64,000 bases of DNA from Streptomyces sp. NBC_00162 (GTDB lineage Bacteria; Actinomycetota; Actinomycetes; Streptomycetales; Streptomycetaceae), in NCBI RefSeq assembly GCF_024611995.1, contig NZ_CP102509.1, positions 5,394,001-5,458,000 of the forward strand, in the 5' to 3' direction. The notes under the pieces are model-generated. The model searched no databases. It saw only the letters and a list, made by a program, of their open reading frames with translations, and had not been told where the DNA came from. Shown in pieces: positions 1 to 7,872 of the stretch. How positions within the stretch are numbered: position 1 is the first letter of the stretch; each line of letters starts with the position of its first letter. The translations under genes were made by a program, and so were the position numbers.

Positions 1-918
1 GTGCACATGCTGGGCGCGGAGGGCGCCGACGAGGTGTCGACGGCCACCGTGAAGGTGGTCAACGGCGTGGCGACGGTCATCTGCGCGGCGGTCGACACCG
101 GCCAGGGCTTCGCGACGCTGGCCCGTCAGATCGTCCAGGAGGTGCTGGGCGTCGACGAGGTGACGACGGCTCCGGTCGACACCGACCAGCCGCCGGCCGG
201 CCCGTCGGCGCACGGCCGCCACACGTGGGTGTCGGGCGGCGCGGTGGAGCGCGCGGCCAAGATGGTGCGCACCCAGCTCCTCCAGCCGATGGCCCACAAG
301 CTGGGCATGTCCACGGAGCTGCTGCAGATCACGGATGGCCGGATCACGTCGTACGACGGCGCCTTCTCGATGACGGTCGCCGAGGCCATAGAAGGCAAGG
401 AACTCTGGGCGACGGCCCAGTGCCGCCCCCACCCGACGGAACCCCTGGACGCGGACGGCCAGGGCGACGCCTTCGTGGGCCTCGCCTTCTGCGCGATCCG
501 CGCGGTGGTGGACGTGGACATCGAGCTGGGCTCGGTACGGGTCGTGGAGCTCGCGGTGGCCCAGGACGTGGGCCGCGTCCTCAACCCCCGCCAGCTGGAG
601 GCCCGTATCGAGGCGGGCGTCACCCAGGGCGTGGGCGCGGCCCTGACGGAGAACCTCCGCACGGTCTCCGGCCTGGTCCGCCACCCCGACCTGACGGGCT
701 ACGCCCTGCCGACGTCGCTGGACGCCCCGACCGTCCGCATCGTCAAACTGGTCGAGGAACGGGACGTGGTGGCCCCCTTCGGCGCGAAGGCGGCGAGCGC
801 GATCCCGGTGGTGACGGCGCCCGCGGCGGTAGCCTCGGCGGTCCGCTCGGCCACGGGCCGACCGGTGAACAGGCTCCCGATCCGGCCATCGGCGGCGGTT
901 GCAGCGCCCAACTCGTGA
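1..918 (+). CDS. Molybdopterin-binding subunit of a xanthine dehydrogenase/aldehyde oxidase family enzyme (C-terminal part)
   Basis: The reading frame is open at the window edge, so only the last ~305 residues are visible. The stretches GQGFATLARQIVQEVLG and AQDVGRVLNPRQLEARIEAG are typical of the molybdenum-cofactor domain of xanthine dehydrogenase-type hydroxylases, which oxidise purines or aldehydes in the cytoplasm with a FAD and a 2Fe-2S subunit. The GTG at base 1 is probably internal. Near the C-terminus the usual GAKGxGEPP stretch, which carries the catalytic glutamate, reads GAKAASAIP, so the Glu appears to be replaced. The family is secure; activity and substrate are not. Confidence 0.85.
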   Translation: MHMLGAEGADEVSTATVKVVNGVATVICAAVDTGQGFATLARQIVQEVLGVDEVTTAPVDTDQPPAGPSAHGRHTWVSGGAVERAAKMVRTQLLQPMAHKLGMSTELLQITDGRITSYDGAFSMTVAEAIEGKELWATAQCRPHPTEPLDADGQGDAFVGLAFCAIRAVVDVDIELGSVRVVELAVAQDVGRVLNPRQLEARIEAGVTQGVGAALTENLRTVSGLVRHPDLTGYALPTSLDAPTVRIVKLVEERDVVAPFGAKAASAIPVVTAPAAVASAVRSATGRPVNRLPIRPSAAVAAPNS

Positions 919-952
919 CCGTGTGACCCGCATTGCACCTGCAACCCGGGAG

Positions 953-981
953 TTGGGGCTGTCGGTGCTGGTCGCTACAGT
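953..981 (+). promoter_or_regulatory. Candidate promoter of the mycosin/WXG locus
   Basis: A TTGGGG hexamer at 953-958 and TACAGT at 976-981 are separated by exactly 17 bp. They lie between the dehydrogenase stop codon and the GTG start at 1041. The gene junctions downstream are tight as far as 7506, so this may drive the six-gene locus. Inferred from consensus only. Confidence 0.4.
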
Positions 982-1040
982 GATCGGTGAGATTGCGTAC
1001 GCGCGCGTGCGAACGGGGACGGGGAGTCGGGGAGGCCATC

Positions 1041-1565
1041 GTGGCACAGGACAACGGAGGTCTGTTCGGACCAGGCCTTACGGCGGGTCTGGCGGATTCG
1101 ATCCGGGCGCAGGCGGCGGCGCAGTCGAGGGCCGCGGCGCTGAAGATCGAGCACGACACGCTGAAGGAATACAGGGGCATGGTCGATGCCCTGCTCGAAG
1201 AGCTGAGCGGATCGGACGCGGACCACAAGAAGCTGGCCCACGGCACCCTGCGCGAGGGCTCGCTGGGCAAGGGATTCCCCGAGGCCGACGCCCTCTACAA
1301 GTCGTACACGACGGTCATCACGGAGCTGGAGAAGCTCTCGAAGGGGTTGGCGGATCAGATCGAGGGCCTGGGCATCGCGATCCTGACGGCGGGCAAGGGC
1401 TACGTGGACGTGGACGAGGAGACGAAGCGTCGTATGGCCGCCATCGCCAAGGAGGCGAAGCAGCACTACGTTCCGGACCGGGACCCGTACCCCGAGGAAC
1501 AGAGCAAGAACGCCGGCACGCCGCCTCCTGCCCATGACGGCAACGGGACGGGCGGTACGATCTGA
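1041..1565 (+). CDS. Helical protein of a mycosin-associated (ESX-like) locus
   Basis: A 174-residue, mostly alpha-helical protein with no signal peptide or membrane segment. I do not recognise a named family. Its helix-rich middle (about residues 30-130) and its place at the head of a mycosin/WXG locus suggest a type VII secretion-related substrate or chaperone partner. The C-terminus is a short Pro/Gly tail. The GTG at 1041 was chosen because GGGGAGG lies about 6 bp upstream; an in-frame ATG at 987 has no comparable ribosome site. The stop overlaps the next start (TGATG), so the two genes are translationally coupled. Confidence 0.75.
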   Translation: MAQDNGGLFGPGLTAGLADSIRAQAAAQSRAAALKIEHDTLKEYRGMVDALLEELSGSDADHKKLAHGTLREGSLGKGFPEADALYKSYTTVITELEKLSKGLADQIEGLGIAILTAGKGYVDVDEETKRRMAAIAKEAKQHYVPDRDPYPEEQSKNAGTPPPAHDGNGTGGTI

Positions 1566-2983
1566 TGGCGACGGATTTCGAGGGTTACACGCACCAGCAG
1601 CTGAAGGCGATGATCGCCTCGCTGGACCCGGAGACGGCGAAGACGAGGGCCGCGCAGCTCAAGAAGGCCTCCGACGACATCGCGAAGATCGCGGAGAAGC
1701 TCAAAAACCACCGTGTCACCGGCTGGGAGGGCGAAGCAGCCGTCGCCTTCCAGGAGTGGGTGGGCCGGGCGGGCAACGCGACGCTCCGGCTGAGCAAGTA
1801 CAGCGCCGAGGGCTCCAAGTGGCTGACCGACGCCGTCCAGAAGATGGTCGAGGCATCGAAGATGCCTGCCTACGACACGGACGCCGCCGCAAACTTGGAA
1901 GCGGCCCGCAAGTTCCACAACGACCCGGACTCGCAGCAGATCCGCCAAGAGGCGAACTCGAAGCTGAACGCGGACCACTCCGAGGCCGTGAAGCTGATGA
2001 AAGCCCTTGCTGAGTCGTACGAGCAGTCCTCGACGCAGATGAACAAGGCGGAGATCCCGACGTTTCCGCCGCCGCCGGCGAGGTTTGTGCCAGATGTGGT
2101 CGTCGGACAAACGGATATGGCTCGGCCGGGAGGCAGTTCGGGATCGGGAAGCTATTCAGGAAGCTCCTCGTACGCATCGTCGGCACCAGGTGGTAGCGGC
2201 TCCTCGAACGAACCTAGCTGGGACCCTGGGCACCCGCCGAAGCCGGACAGCACCCTCCCGCCGACGGCGCCCGTGGTGGTGACCCCGGACCGCGAGGTGA
2301 ACGTGGGCCTCGATACCGTCACCACGCTTCCGAACCCGACCCTGCCTCCGGTGACGACTCCGCCCGGCGGCCCGCTGCCCACAGGCCCTGGCGGTCCCCC
2401 GCCTGTCAGCCTCGTCCCGCCTGTGTCGCTGCCGTCGGTCGGCGGCATGAAGACGATCCCCGGCATTGGCCCCGTCGGCTTCCCGCCCGGAGGCCCGACC
2501 CCGGGCACGAACGGCCCCCTCGGCAAAATCGGCCTGCCCCCGCGTGACCCCGGCATCACGGGGGGCCGCCCGGTGACCCCCACCGGCCCCAGCTCGGGCA
2601 TTCCGCGCGGCACGGTCATCGGCGAAGGCGCTCATGCCGGCCGTGGCATGAACGGTCCGATGGGTGGCGGCATGGGCGGTGCCCACGGTGCCATGGGCGG
2701 CCCCGCGGGGGGCCGTCGGCTGGCCTCGGAGCCGGGAGGTATCGTCGGCGGGCGTCAGCCCGCGGCCGGTGGACGCGCGACGCCGTTCACCCAGGGCGGC
2801 TCGGGCCTCGTGCGGAACAACGCCGGTGGCATCGGCGCGGGTCCCACGGGCCACGCTAGTGCGGGCGGGCGCACTCCGGGCCGACGACGCGATGACCAGG
2901 GGGGCGAACGCCCCGACTACCTGGCCGAGGACGAAGAGACCTGGCAGGGCAACCGTCGTGTTGTTCCGCCGGTGATCGACTGA
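1565..2983 (+). CDS. WXG-like helical protein with long Pro/Gly-rich tail, putative type VII substrate
   Basis: A 472-residue protein. Residues ~1-165 are helical and hold a WEG (WxG-type) turn in VTGWEGEAA, as in WXG100/PPE-like substrates that form a helical hairpin. The rest is low-complexity Ser/Pro/Gly/Thr sequence with Met-Gly-rich runs (about residues 355-400), probably disordered and suited to crossing or spanning the cell wall. There is no signal peptide, as expected for type VII export. The ATG overlaps the stop of the upstream gene by one base, and a mycosin gene follows after ~20 bp. Export by an ESX system is inferred; the family assignment is moderate. Confidence 0.75.
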   Translation: MATDFEGYTHQQLKAMIASLDPETAKTRAAQLKKASDDIAKIAEKLKNHRVTGWEGEAAVAFQEWVGRAGNATLRLSKYSAEGSKWLTDAVQKMVEASKMPAYDTDAAANLEAARKFHNDPDSQQIRQEANSKLNADHSEAVKLMKALAESYEQSSTQMNKAEIPTFPPPPARFVPDVVVGQTDMARPGGSSGSGSYSGSSSYASSAPGGSGSSNEPSWDPGHPPKPDSTLPPTAPVVVTPDREVNVGLDTVTTLPNPTLPPVTTPPGGPLPTGPGGPPPVSLVPPVSLPSVGGMKTIPGIGPVGFPPGGPTPGTNGPLGKIGLPPRDPGITGGRPVTPTGPSSGIPRGTVIGEGAHAGRGMNGPMGGGMGGAHGAMGGPAGGRRLASEPGGIVGGRQPAAGGRATPFTQGGSGLVRNNAGGIGAGPTGHASAGGRTPGRRRDDQGGERPDYLAEDEETWQGNRRVVPPVID

Positions 2984-3004
2984 GCAGAACGGACGTTGTA
3001 CGGG

Positions 3005-4186
3005 ATGCGCATGCGCAAGGCGACCTCGGCCCTCGTGGGTCTTCTGCTGGCCGGGGTCGCCGCGACCCCGGCCCACGCGGAGACCATTCGATCCCAGCAG
3101 TGGCATCTCGACGCCATGAAGGCCGACGACATCTGGAAGATCAGCACCGGCAAGGGCATCACCGTCGCGGTGATCGACACCGGCGTCAATGCCATCCCGG
3201 AGCTTGAGGGTCAGGTCCTCCCCGGCGTGGCGTTTCCTGTCGGTAGTGCCGAGGGTGGCAAAGACAATGACTATGACGGCCACGGCACCATCATGGCTGC
3301 AGTCATCGCCGGCACCGGAAAGCACCCGAGTGGTGACGGTGGTTACGGGCTTGCACCAGGTGCCAAGATTCTGCCGATTCGCGTGCCCGACGTACTAGAG
3401 CCGGCGAAGGCCCCGTCGATGGTCGCGGCCATTCGATACGCGGCAGACTCAGACGCGAAGATCATCAACATTTCCAAGGCGATCAGCGGCAAGCCGGAGG
3501 ATGATCGGGACCGTGCCGACGCGGTCAGGTATGCGCTTTCCAAGGGGAAGCTGATCTTCGCTGGCGCCGGCAATGACGGGGACAGGACGGTCATGTACCC
3601 GGCCGCAACCCCCGGGGTGGTCGGGGTCGCAGCAGTGGACGCCAACGGGGAGCCGACCAAGGAGTCACAGCAGGGCCCGTTCATTGACATGGCCGCCCCG
3701 GGTATCGACATCGTGACGGCCTGCAAGGGCAAGACAGGGCTGTGCAACACTCACGGCACCAGCGACGCGACGGCCCTCACCTCCGCTTCCGCCGCTCTCC
3801 TCTGGTCCGCCCACCCCGACTGGACCAACAACCAGGTGCTCCGGGTCCTCCTGAACACCGCGGGCAAGCCGACCGACGGCTCCCAGCGCAACGACTTCGT
3901 CGGTTACGGCGTAGTCCGCCCCCGCGTCGCCGTGCCCACCCCCGGCGATCCCGGCCCGGCGAACGAGTTCCCGCTGCCCGACCTGGCGGCAGCCGAGGTA
4001 GGGGCCAAGTCCCCCTCGGCCTCCGCAGACGGCAAGGCCCCCGACTCGGCGGCATCGCCCAAGCCGGCGCCCCAGGCCGAGGAGAAGAACGACGGCAGCC
4101 TCCTTCCCTGGATCGGACTCGGGCTGGGAGCCTGCCTGCTGATCGGCGGGGCCGTCACGGCCGTCGTCGTACGCCGTAACCGCTAG
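3005..4186 (+). CDS. mycP: Mycosin-type S8 subtilisin protease, type VII secretion-associated
   Basis: A membrane-anchored extracellular serine protease of the mycosin family, which processes ESX substrates or stabilises the translocon. From ATG 3005 a Sec signal peptide (MRMRK, hydrophobic core, cleavage after ATPAHA near residue 25) precedes the S8 domain. The catalytic triad is D58 in VIDTGV, H93 in DGHGT and S253 in HGTSDATAL, with the oxyanion Asn in GAGND (190). A Ser/Ala/Pro linker leads to one C-terminal membrane helix (about residues 367-390) ending in VVVRRNR. No eccB, eccC, eccD or eccE gene lies beside it, which is unusual. ATG 3011 or TTG 2996 are alternative starts. Confidence 0.93.
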   Translation: MRMRKATSALVGLLLAGVAATPAHAETIRSQQWHLDAMKADDIWKISTGKGITVAVIDTGVNAIPELEGQVLPGVAFPVGSAEGGKDNDYDGHGTIMAAVIAGTGKHPSGDGGYGLAPGAKILPIRVPDVLEPAKAPSMVAAIRYAADSDAKIINISKAISGKPEDDRDRADAVRYALSKGKLIFAGAGNDGDRTVMYPAATPGVVGVAAVDANGEPTKESQQGPFIDMAAPGIDIVTACKGKTGLCNTHGTSDATALTSASAALLWSAHPDWTNNQVLRVLLNTAGKPTDGSQRNDFVGYGVVRPRVAVPTPGDPGPANEFPLPDLAAAEVGAKSPSASADGKAPDSAASPKPAPQAEEKNDGSLLPWIGLGLGACLLIGGAVTAVVVRRNR

Positions 4187-4226
4187 CTGCTTACCGCTGA
4201 CCGCACCTGACAAGGGAGTTCACGCG

Positions 4227-4649
4227 ATGTCGTTCGACGAGGAGTGGTCGGCGGCACGCGCCACGGCCGCCGCCAACGTCTCCATGCGGCTCAACCAGGT
4301 CCCCGTCGATCCGGGCGGCGGCGGTGGCGGCGACCTCGATCTGAATCAGGACCACATCGGCGCCATCGGCTCCGAGGCGTACAAGCTCCACACCCGCCTG
4401 CAGACGGACGGCAAGCACGCCGCGACCTCCACCGCCGAAGCCGCGGGCGCGCTCACGAAGGAGAACTTCGCGAGCGGGGCGGCGCTGCTCAAGGCGAACA
4501 CCCTCTGGGAGAGCCAGGTGAAGACCCTCGTGGCCGCCTGCGCCATCATCTCCAACGGGCTGAACTACTCGCTCTCCTCCCACGCCAAGGACGAGCAGCA
4601 ACTCCAAGCCGATTTCACGGCTTCAGCCATCAACTCTTACCTCAAGTAG
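4227..4649 (+). CDS. Small helical WXG100/ESX-like protein
   Basis: A 140-residue protein without signal peptide or membrane helix, predicted to be two long helices after a Gly-rich insert (about residues 30-36). Its size, its position between a mycosin and a DUF6571-like protein, and the helical pattern with GSEAY and NTLWES near the turn fit an ESX-type small substrate or partner, although no strict WxG motif is present. AAGGGAG lies 8 bp before the ATG. The next gene starts 8 bp after the stop. Family assignment is tentative. Confidence 0.7.
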   Translation: MSFDEEWSAARATAAANVSMRLNQVPVDPGGGGGGDLDLNQDHIGAIGSEAYKLHTRLQTDGKHAATSTAEAAGALTKENFASGAALLKANTLWESQVKTLVAACAIISNGLNYSLSSHAKDEQQLQADFTASAINSYLK

Positions 4650-4657
4650 GCGCCCGC

Positions 4658-6967
4658 ATGCTGACGTACGAGAACGTGATGCACGCACCTCTGGACAAGC
4701 TCCAGACGGCCGTCACCGACTGGAAGGCGATGGTCGACAAGCTGGACGAGCTGGCCGAGGTGGCGCGCAACGGCATGAAGGTGAAGGCCGACAAGGCCGA
4801 GTGGAACGGGGTCACCGCCAGCGTGGGGCGGGAGTTCGTCGCCAAGACGGCCAAGGAGTTCGAGGACGCGGCCAAGGAGGCCAAGGGCGTCCACCAGATC
4901 CTCAGCGACGCCCACACCACCATCAAGACGGCTCGGGATGCGCTGAAGAAGGCCGTCGACGAGGAGGCCCCGGCCGCCGGGTTCCGAGTGGACGCGGCCG
5001 GCAAGGTCTCGGCCATCCCGATGGACCCGAAGACCGAGTACGCGGCCCGGCACGACCCGGAGTACCCCGAGTTCAGGCGGAAGCAGGAAGAGAACCGCAA
5101 AGCCTGGCAGGTGAGGGTGGACCGGCTCGTCGAGGACTGCGCGGACGCCGACGACTCCCTGGCCCGCGCATTGCGCGCCAACGTCTCGGACGACCACAAC
5201 TTCACCGCGCCGAAGTACACCACCCTGGACGGCGAACAGGCCGACCGCGCGGCCGAGCTGATGAAGAAGCTCAGCAAGGAACAGGGCGGGGTGGCCCGCA
5301 ACCCCGAGGCGCTGCGCGAGCTGGAGGACCTGCTCGACGACAACCGCAACGATGCCGACTTCTCGACGGACTTCTACCGCAAGCTCGGCCCCGAGGGCAC
5401 GCTCGAGGCGTACGCGAAGCTGTCCATCGACGCGTCGAGCCTGGGCGAGGCGGGCAAGGACCGCCTGGCGATGGTCGGCAACATCCAGAACGACATGGGC
5501 GCGATGCTGGGGCTTGCCACGCAGAAGAGCTCGCCGAACTACCTGGACGCGGCGTGGACGACCGACCTGATGAAGGCCGGCCGCAAGGAGATGCAGGTCA
5601 CCGGCGATCTGACCAGCAAGATCTACGGTTACCAGGCGCTGGGCGCGCTGCTCCACGAGGGCAAGTACGACAAGGACTTCCTGACCTCGGTCGGCCGGGA
5701 CATGGTCGCCTTCGACCGCGAGAACCCGAAGGCCTGGGAGCACGGGGCCCCGTACGACCCGAAGACAGTGCTCAGCCAGGACAAGGACGGCAGTCGGGGC
5801 TTCTACCCGCTGACGGGCTTGATGGACGCGATGTCCCACAACCCTGACGCGGCGACTGCCTTCTTCAACGAGCCAGTCCGCCAGGACAGCAACGGCGACG
5901 GAATCGTCACCACGGCCGATAAGGTCGTCGACGGCCAGCACGGCAAGGCCCGGGGCATGGTCGACTACATGCTCGACAAGGAGTCGTGGGCCGACGGCTT
6001 CGACCGGACCCCCGACCACCCCTACGGCGAAGCAGGACCGGCCCAGGAGGCTCTCGGTGGCGCCTTGGAGGCGGCGGTGAGCGGCCGCGCGGCGGGCGAC
6101 GAGGACGCGAAGCCGGTGCCGCACACCAAGGAAATGACGGCGGTCATGGAACGCGTCGTCGAGAAGATCGGCGACAAGCCGGAACTGGTAGCCGCGAAGC
6201 CGGGCGAGCCGGACGGTCCGCTGAAGGGGCTCTCAGGCCACTTCGGCCAGATGGCGGCCGAATACATGCCGGACCTGCAGGCCTCGGCGGAGAACGGCAG
6301 TCGGATGATCAAGGCCAACGGTGTGATGGCCGATTTCCACAAGGCCGACATGGCTGCCTTCATCGGGGCGGTGGGGCAGGACCCGGACGCGTACGGCGCC
6401 ATCACCAACTCCCAGCGGGCGTTCACGACCACCCTCATCAACGACGTCGTCGCGCACCGGACCGAGTACGAGGACCTGGACGCGGCGATCAAGAGCGTCG
6501 TGCACCCCGGCGGCCAGATCGCCGGCATCCTGTCCGAGGCTCGGGCCGAAGGCACGTTCGCCGAGAACGGACACAAGGCGGAGGAATACGTCAAGGGCGT
6601 CGAGGACAACGCCAAGTGGATCAACCGCGGAATCAGCGCGGCCGGTGGTAAATACCTGGAGATGGTGCCGCTCGCCGGGGACGTCGTGGAGTGGCTCCAG
6701 GAGGACATCACGGAGGGTGTCGTGGAGCGCGCCAAGAAGGACCAAGCGGAGAAGACGGGCGAGGCCGATCACAAGGCGGTGCTCGACTACACGAATGCGC
6801 AGACTGAGGCAGGCGAGTCGGCGGCGCAATCGGTTCGGAAGGCGGTGGAGGGAACGGGCATGAGCCAGCGGACCATCGATGCCCTCGCGGGCGTGGCGTC
6901 GACAGAGACGGCCAACGCGCATGCGGTCGGTCGAGGCCAGGTCGTCACGTCCAACGGCGGCTCCTGA
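4658..6967 (+). CDS. Large WXG-domain/DUF6571-like protein, putative type VII effector or scaffold
   Basis: A 769-residue soluble protein. Residues ~1-110 form a WXG-like helical bundle with AEWNG as the turn motif. The middle (about 200-480), with repeated Leu/Asp helices such as DFYRKLGPEG and DRLAMVGNIQNDMG, resembles DUF6571 proteins of Streptomyces. An EF-hand-like loop DSNGDGIVTTAD lies near residue 410. The start was placed at ATG 4658, because further upstream the same frame only shadows the preceding gene. Its stop overlaps the lipoprotein start (TGATG). Role unknown; the N-terminal WXG module suggests recognition by a type VII system. Confidence 0.8.
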   Translation: MLTYENVMHAPLDKLQTAVTDWKAMVDKLDELAEVARNGMKVKADKAEWNGVTASVGREFVAKTAKEFEDAAKEAKGVHQILSDAHTTIKTARDALKKAVDEEAPAAGFRVDAAGKVSAIPMDPKTEYAARHDPEYPEFRRKQEENRKAWQVRVDRLVEDCADADDSLARALRANVSDDHNFTAPKYTTLDGEQADRAAELMKKLSKEQGGVARNPEALRELEDLLDDNRNDADFSTDFYRKLGPEGTLEAYAKLSIDASSLGEAGKDRLAMVGNIQNDMGAMLGLATQKSSPNYLDAAWTTDLMKAGRKEMQVTGDLTSKIYGYQALGALLHEGKYDKDFLTSVGRDMVAFDRENPKAWEHGAPYDPKTVLSQDKDGSRGFYPLTGLMDAMSHNPDAATAFFNEPVRQDSNGDGIVTTADKVVDGQHGKARGMVDYMLDKESWADGFDRTPDHPYGEAGPAQEALGGALEAAVSGRAAGDEDAKPVPHTKEMTAVMERVVEKIGDKPELVAAKPGEPDGPLKGLSGHFGQMAAEYMPDLQASAENGSRMIKANGVMADFHKADMAAFIGAVGQDPDAYGAITNSQRAFTTTLINDVVAHRTEYEDLDAAIKSVVHPGGQIAGILSEARAEGTFAENGHKAEEYVKGVEDNAKWINRGISAAGGKYLEMVPLAGDVVEWLQEDITEGVVERAKKDQAEKTGEADHKAVLDYTNAQTEAGESAAQSVRKAVEGTGMSQRTIDALAGVASTETANAHAVGRGQVVTSNGGS

Positions 6968-7506
6968 TGCGCGCGGCTCATGCCTCCATAGCGATCCTCG
7001 TCGCCGCAGGCGCGCTGGCCGGCTGTGCGGAGGCGGGGGAGGCCCCTGCCCCCCGGTTGCCGGAGCGCACCTGCTTCGGCATTTTCACGCCCACCGATCT
7101 TGCGCCTCTGATGGGGCCCGGCAAGACGGTGAACGAAACCTCGCCGGCCGACGTCAAGCTGTCGGCGGACCGCCGCTCGGCAACCTGCAACGTGGACGTC
7201 GACGGCCAGCCGCGGCTCCTCGTATCGGCCACGCGCCAACCACTGGGCCAGCACTTCACCTGGCCGCCCACCGATCCGAACCAGCCCGCAGCGGATGCAC
7301 TGCCCCTGGGGGACAAGGGCATCGTGTGGAACACGGGTGCCCGCGTCGCGCTCACCTGCAATGGCCCCACTGATTCCTTCGAGCTGCTGCTGACCCTCGG
7401 GGGTTCGGTGGAGCACATGAAGCCCGGCACGTCGCGCCCTGTGTTCACCACGCTCATGGCGAAGTACCTGGAAGCCGCCAAGCAGCAGACAGGCTGCGGG
7501 GCCTAG
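6967..7506 (+). CDS. Secreted lipoprotein of the mycosin locus
   Basis: A 179-residue lipoprotein. The N-terminus has a short basic region, a hydrophobic stretch and the lipobox LAGC, with Cys19 as the lipidated residue after cleavage. The mature part has several cysteines (CFGIF, CNVDV, LTCNG, TGCGA) that could form disulfides, and it resembles DUF3558-type actinobacterial lipoproteins in size and layout. It is translationally coupled to the DUF6571-like gene and ends the locus. An immunity or envelope-docking partner role is possible but not shown. Confidence 0.8.
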   Translation: MRAAHASIAILVAAGALAGCAEAGEAPAPRLPERTCFGIFTPTDLAPLMGPGKTVNETSPADVKLSADRRSATCNVDVDGQPRLLVSATRQPLGQHFTWPPTDPNQPAADALPLGDKGIVWNTGARVALTCNGPTDSFELLLTLGGSVEHMKPGTSRPVFTTLMAKYLEAAKQQTGCGA

Positions 7507-7589
7507 CTGGGAGCACGCCCGCTGGGCAGCCACGGAGCGGACCCGGAACAGCCGGGCCCGCGCCGGGCCGGTGGCCCGGCACGGCAATG

Positions 7590-7614
7590 GCCGCTCAGGA
7601 TTCTCCTGAGCGGC
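7590..7614. terminator. Perfect hairpin between the lipoprotein gene and tRNA-Cys
   Basis: An 11-bp perfect stem (7590-7600 with 7604-7614) closes a TTC loop. It can end transcription from the mycosin locus (+) and from the tRNA (-), whose 3' end is only 9 bp away. Confidence 0.7.
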
Positions 7615-7622
7615 CTGCCGTG

Positions 7623-7694
7623 AAGCCGTGACCGGAATCGAACCGGCGTAACTCGCTTTGCAGGCGAGTCCCTCAACCACTCGGGCACACGGCT
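7623..7694 (-). tRNA. tRNA-Cys (anticodon GCA)
   Basis: On the minus strand the sequence folds into a cloverleaf: acceptor stem AGCCGTG/CACGGCT, a 3-bp D stem CCC/GGG, anticodon stem CTCGC/GCGAG with loop CTGCAAA (anticodon GCA at 7659-7661), a 4-nt variable loop and a T arm with TTCGATT. The discriminator base is U, the known identity base of tRNA-Cys. CCA is not encoded. The first acceptor pair is A1-U72 rather than the common G1-C72. Confidence 0.92.
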
Positions 7695-7872
7695 GTGGGG
7701 TGGTGATGTGCACGACCGTACGGGGGGTCCGGGGGTGGGGGAAGGGTTGGGCGGCGGGTGCAATGTGACTGCCATGCCGCGTTCATGGTTCTAGGTCCTA
7801 GGTCCGATGGCCGAGGCGGGATCCGTCGAATTGACAGGGTCCAAACCAAGTCACGCCCCTTACCCTGGGGCG

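Noticed and set aside
7831..7836. Consensus TTGACA upstream of the MFS gene
   Set aside because: The nearest -10-like hexamer is about 24 bp away, too far for a standard promoter, and the hexamer lies inside the extended reading frame.
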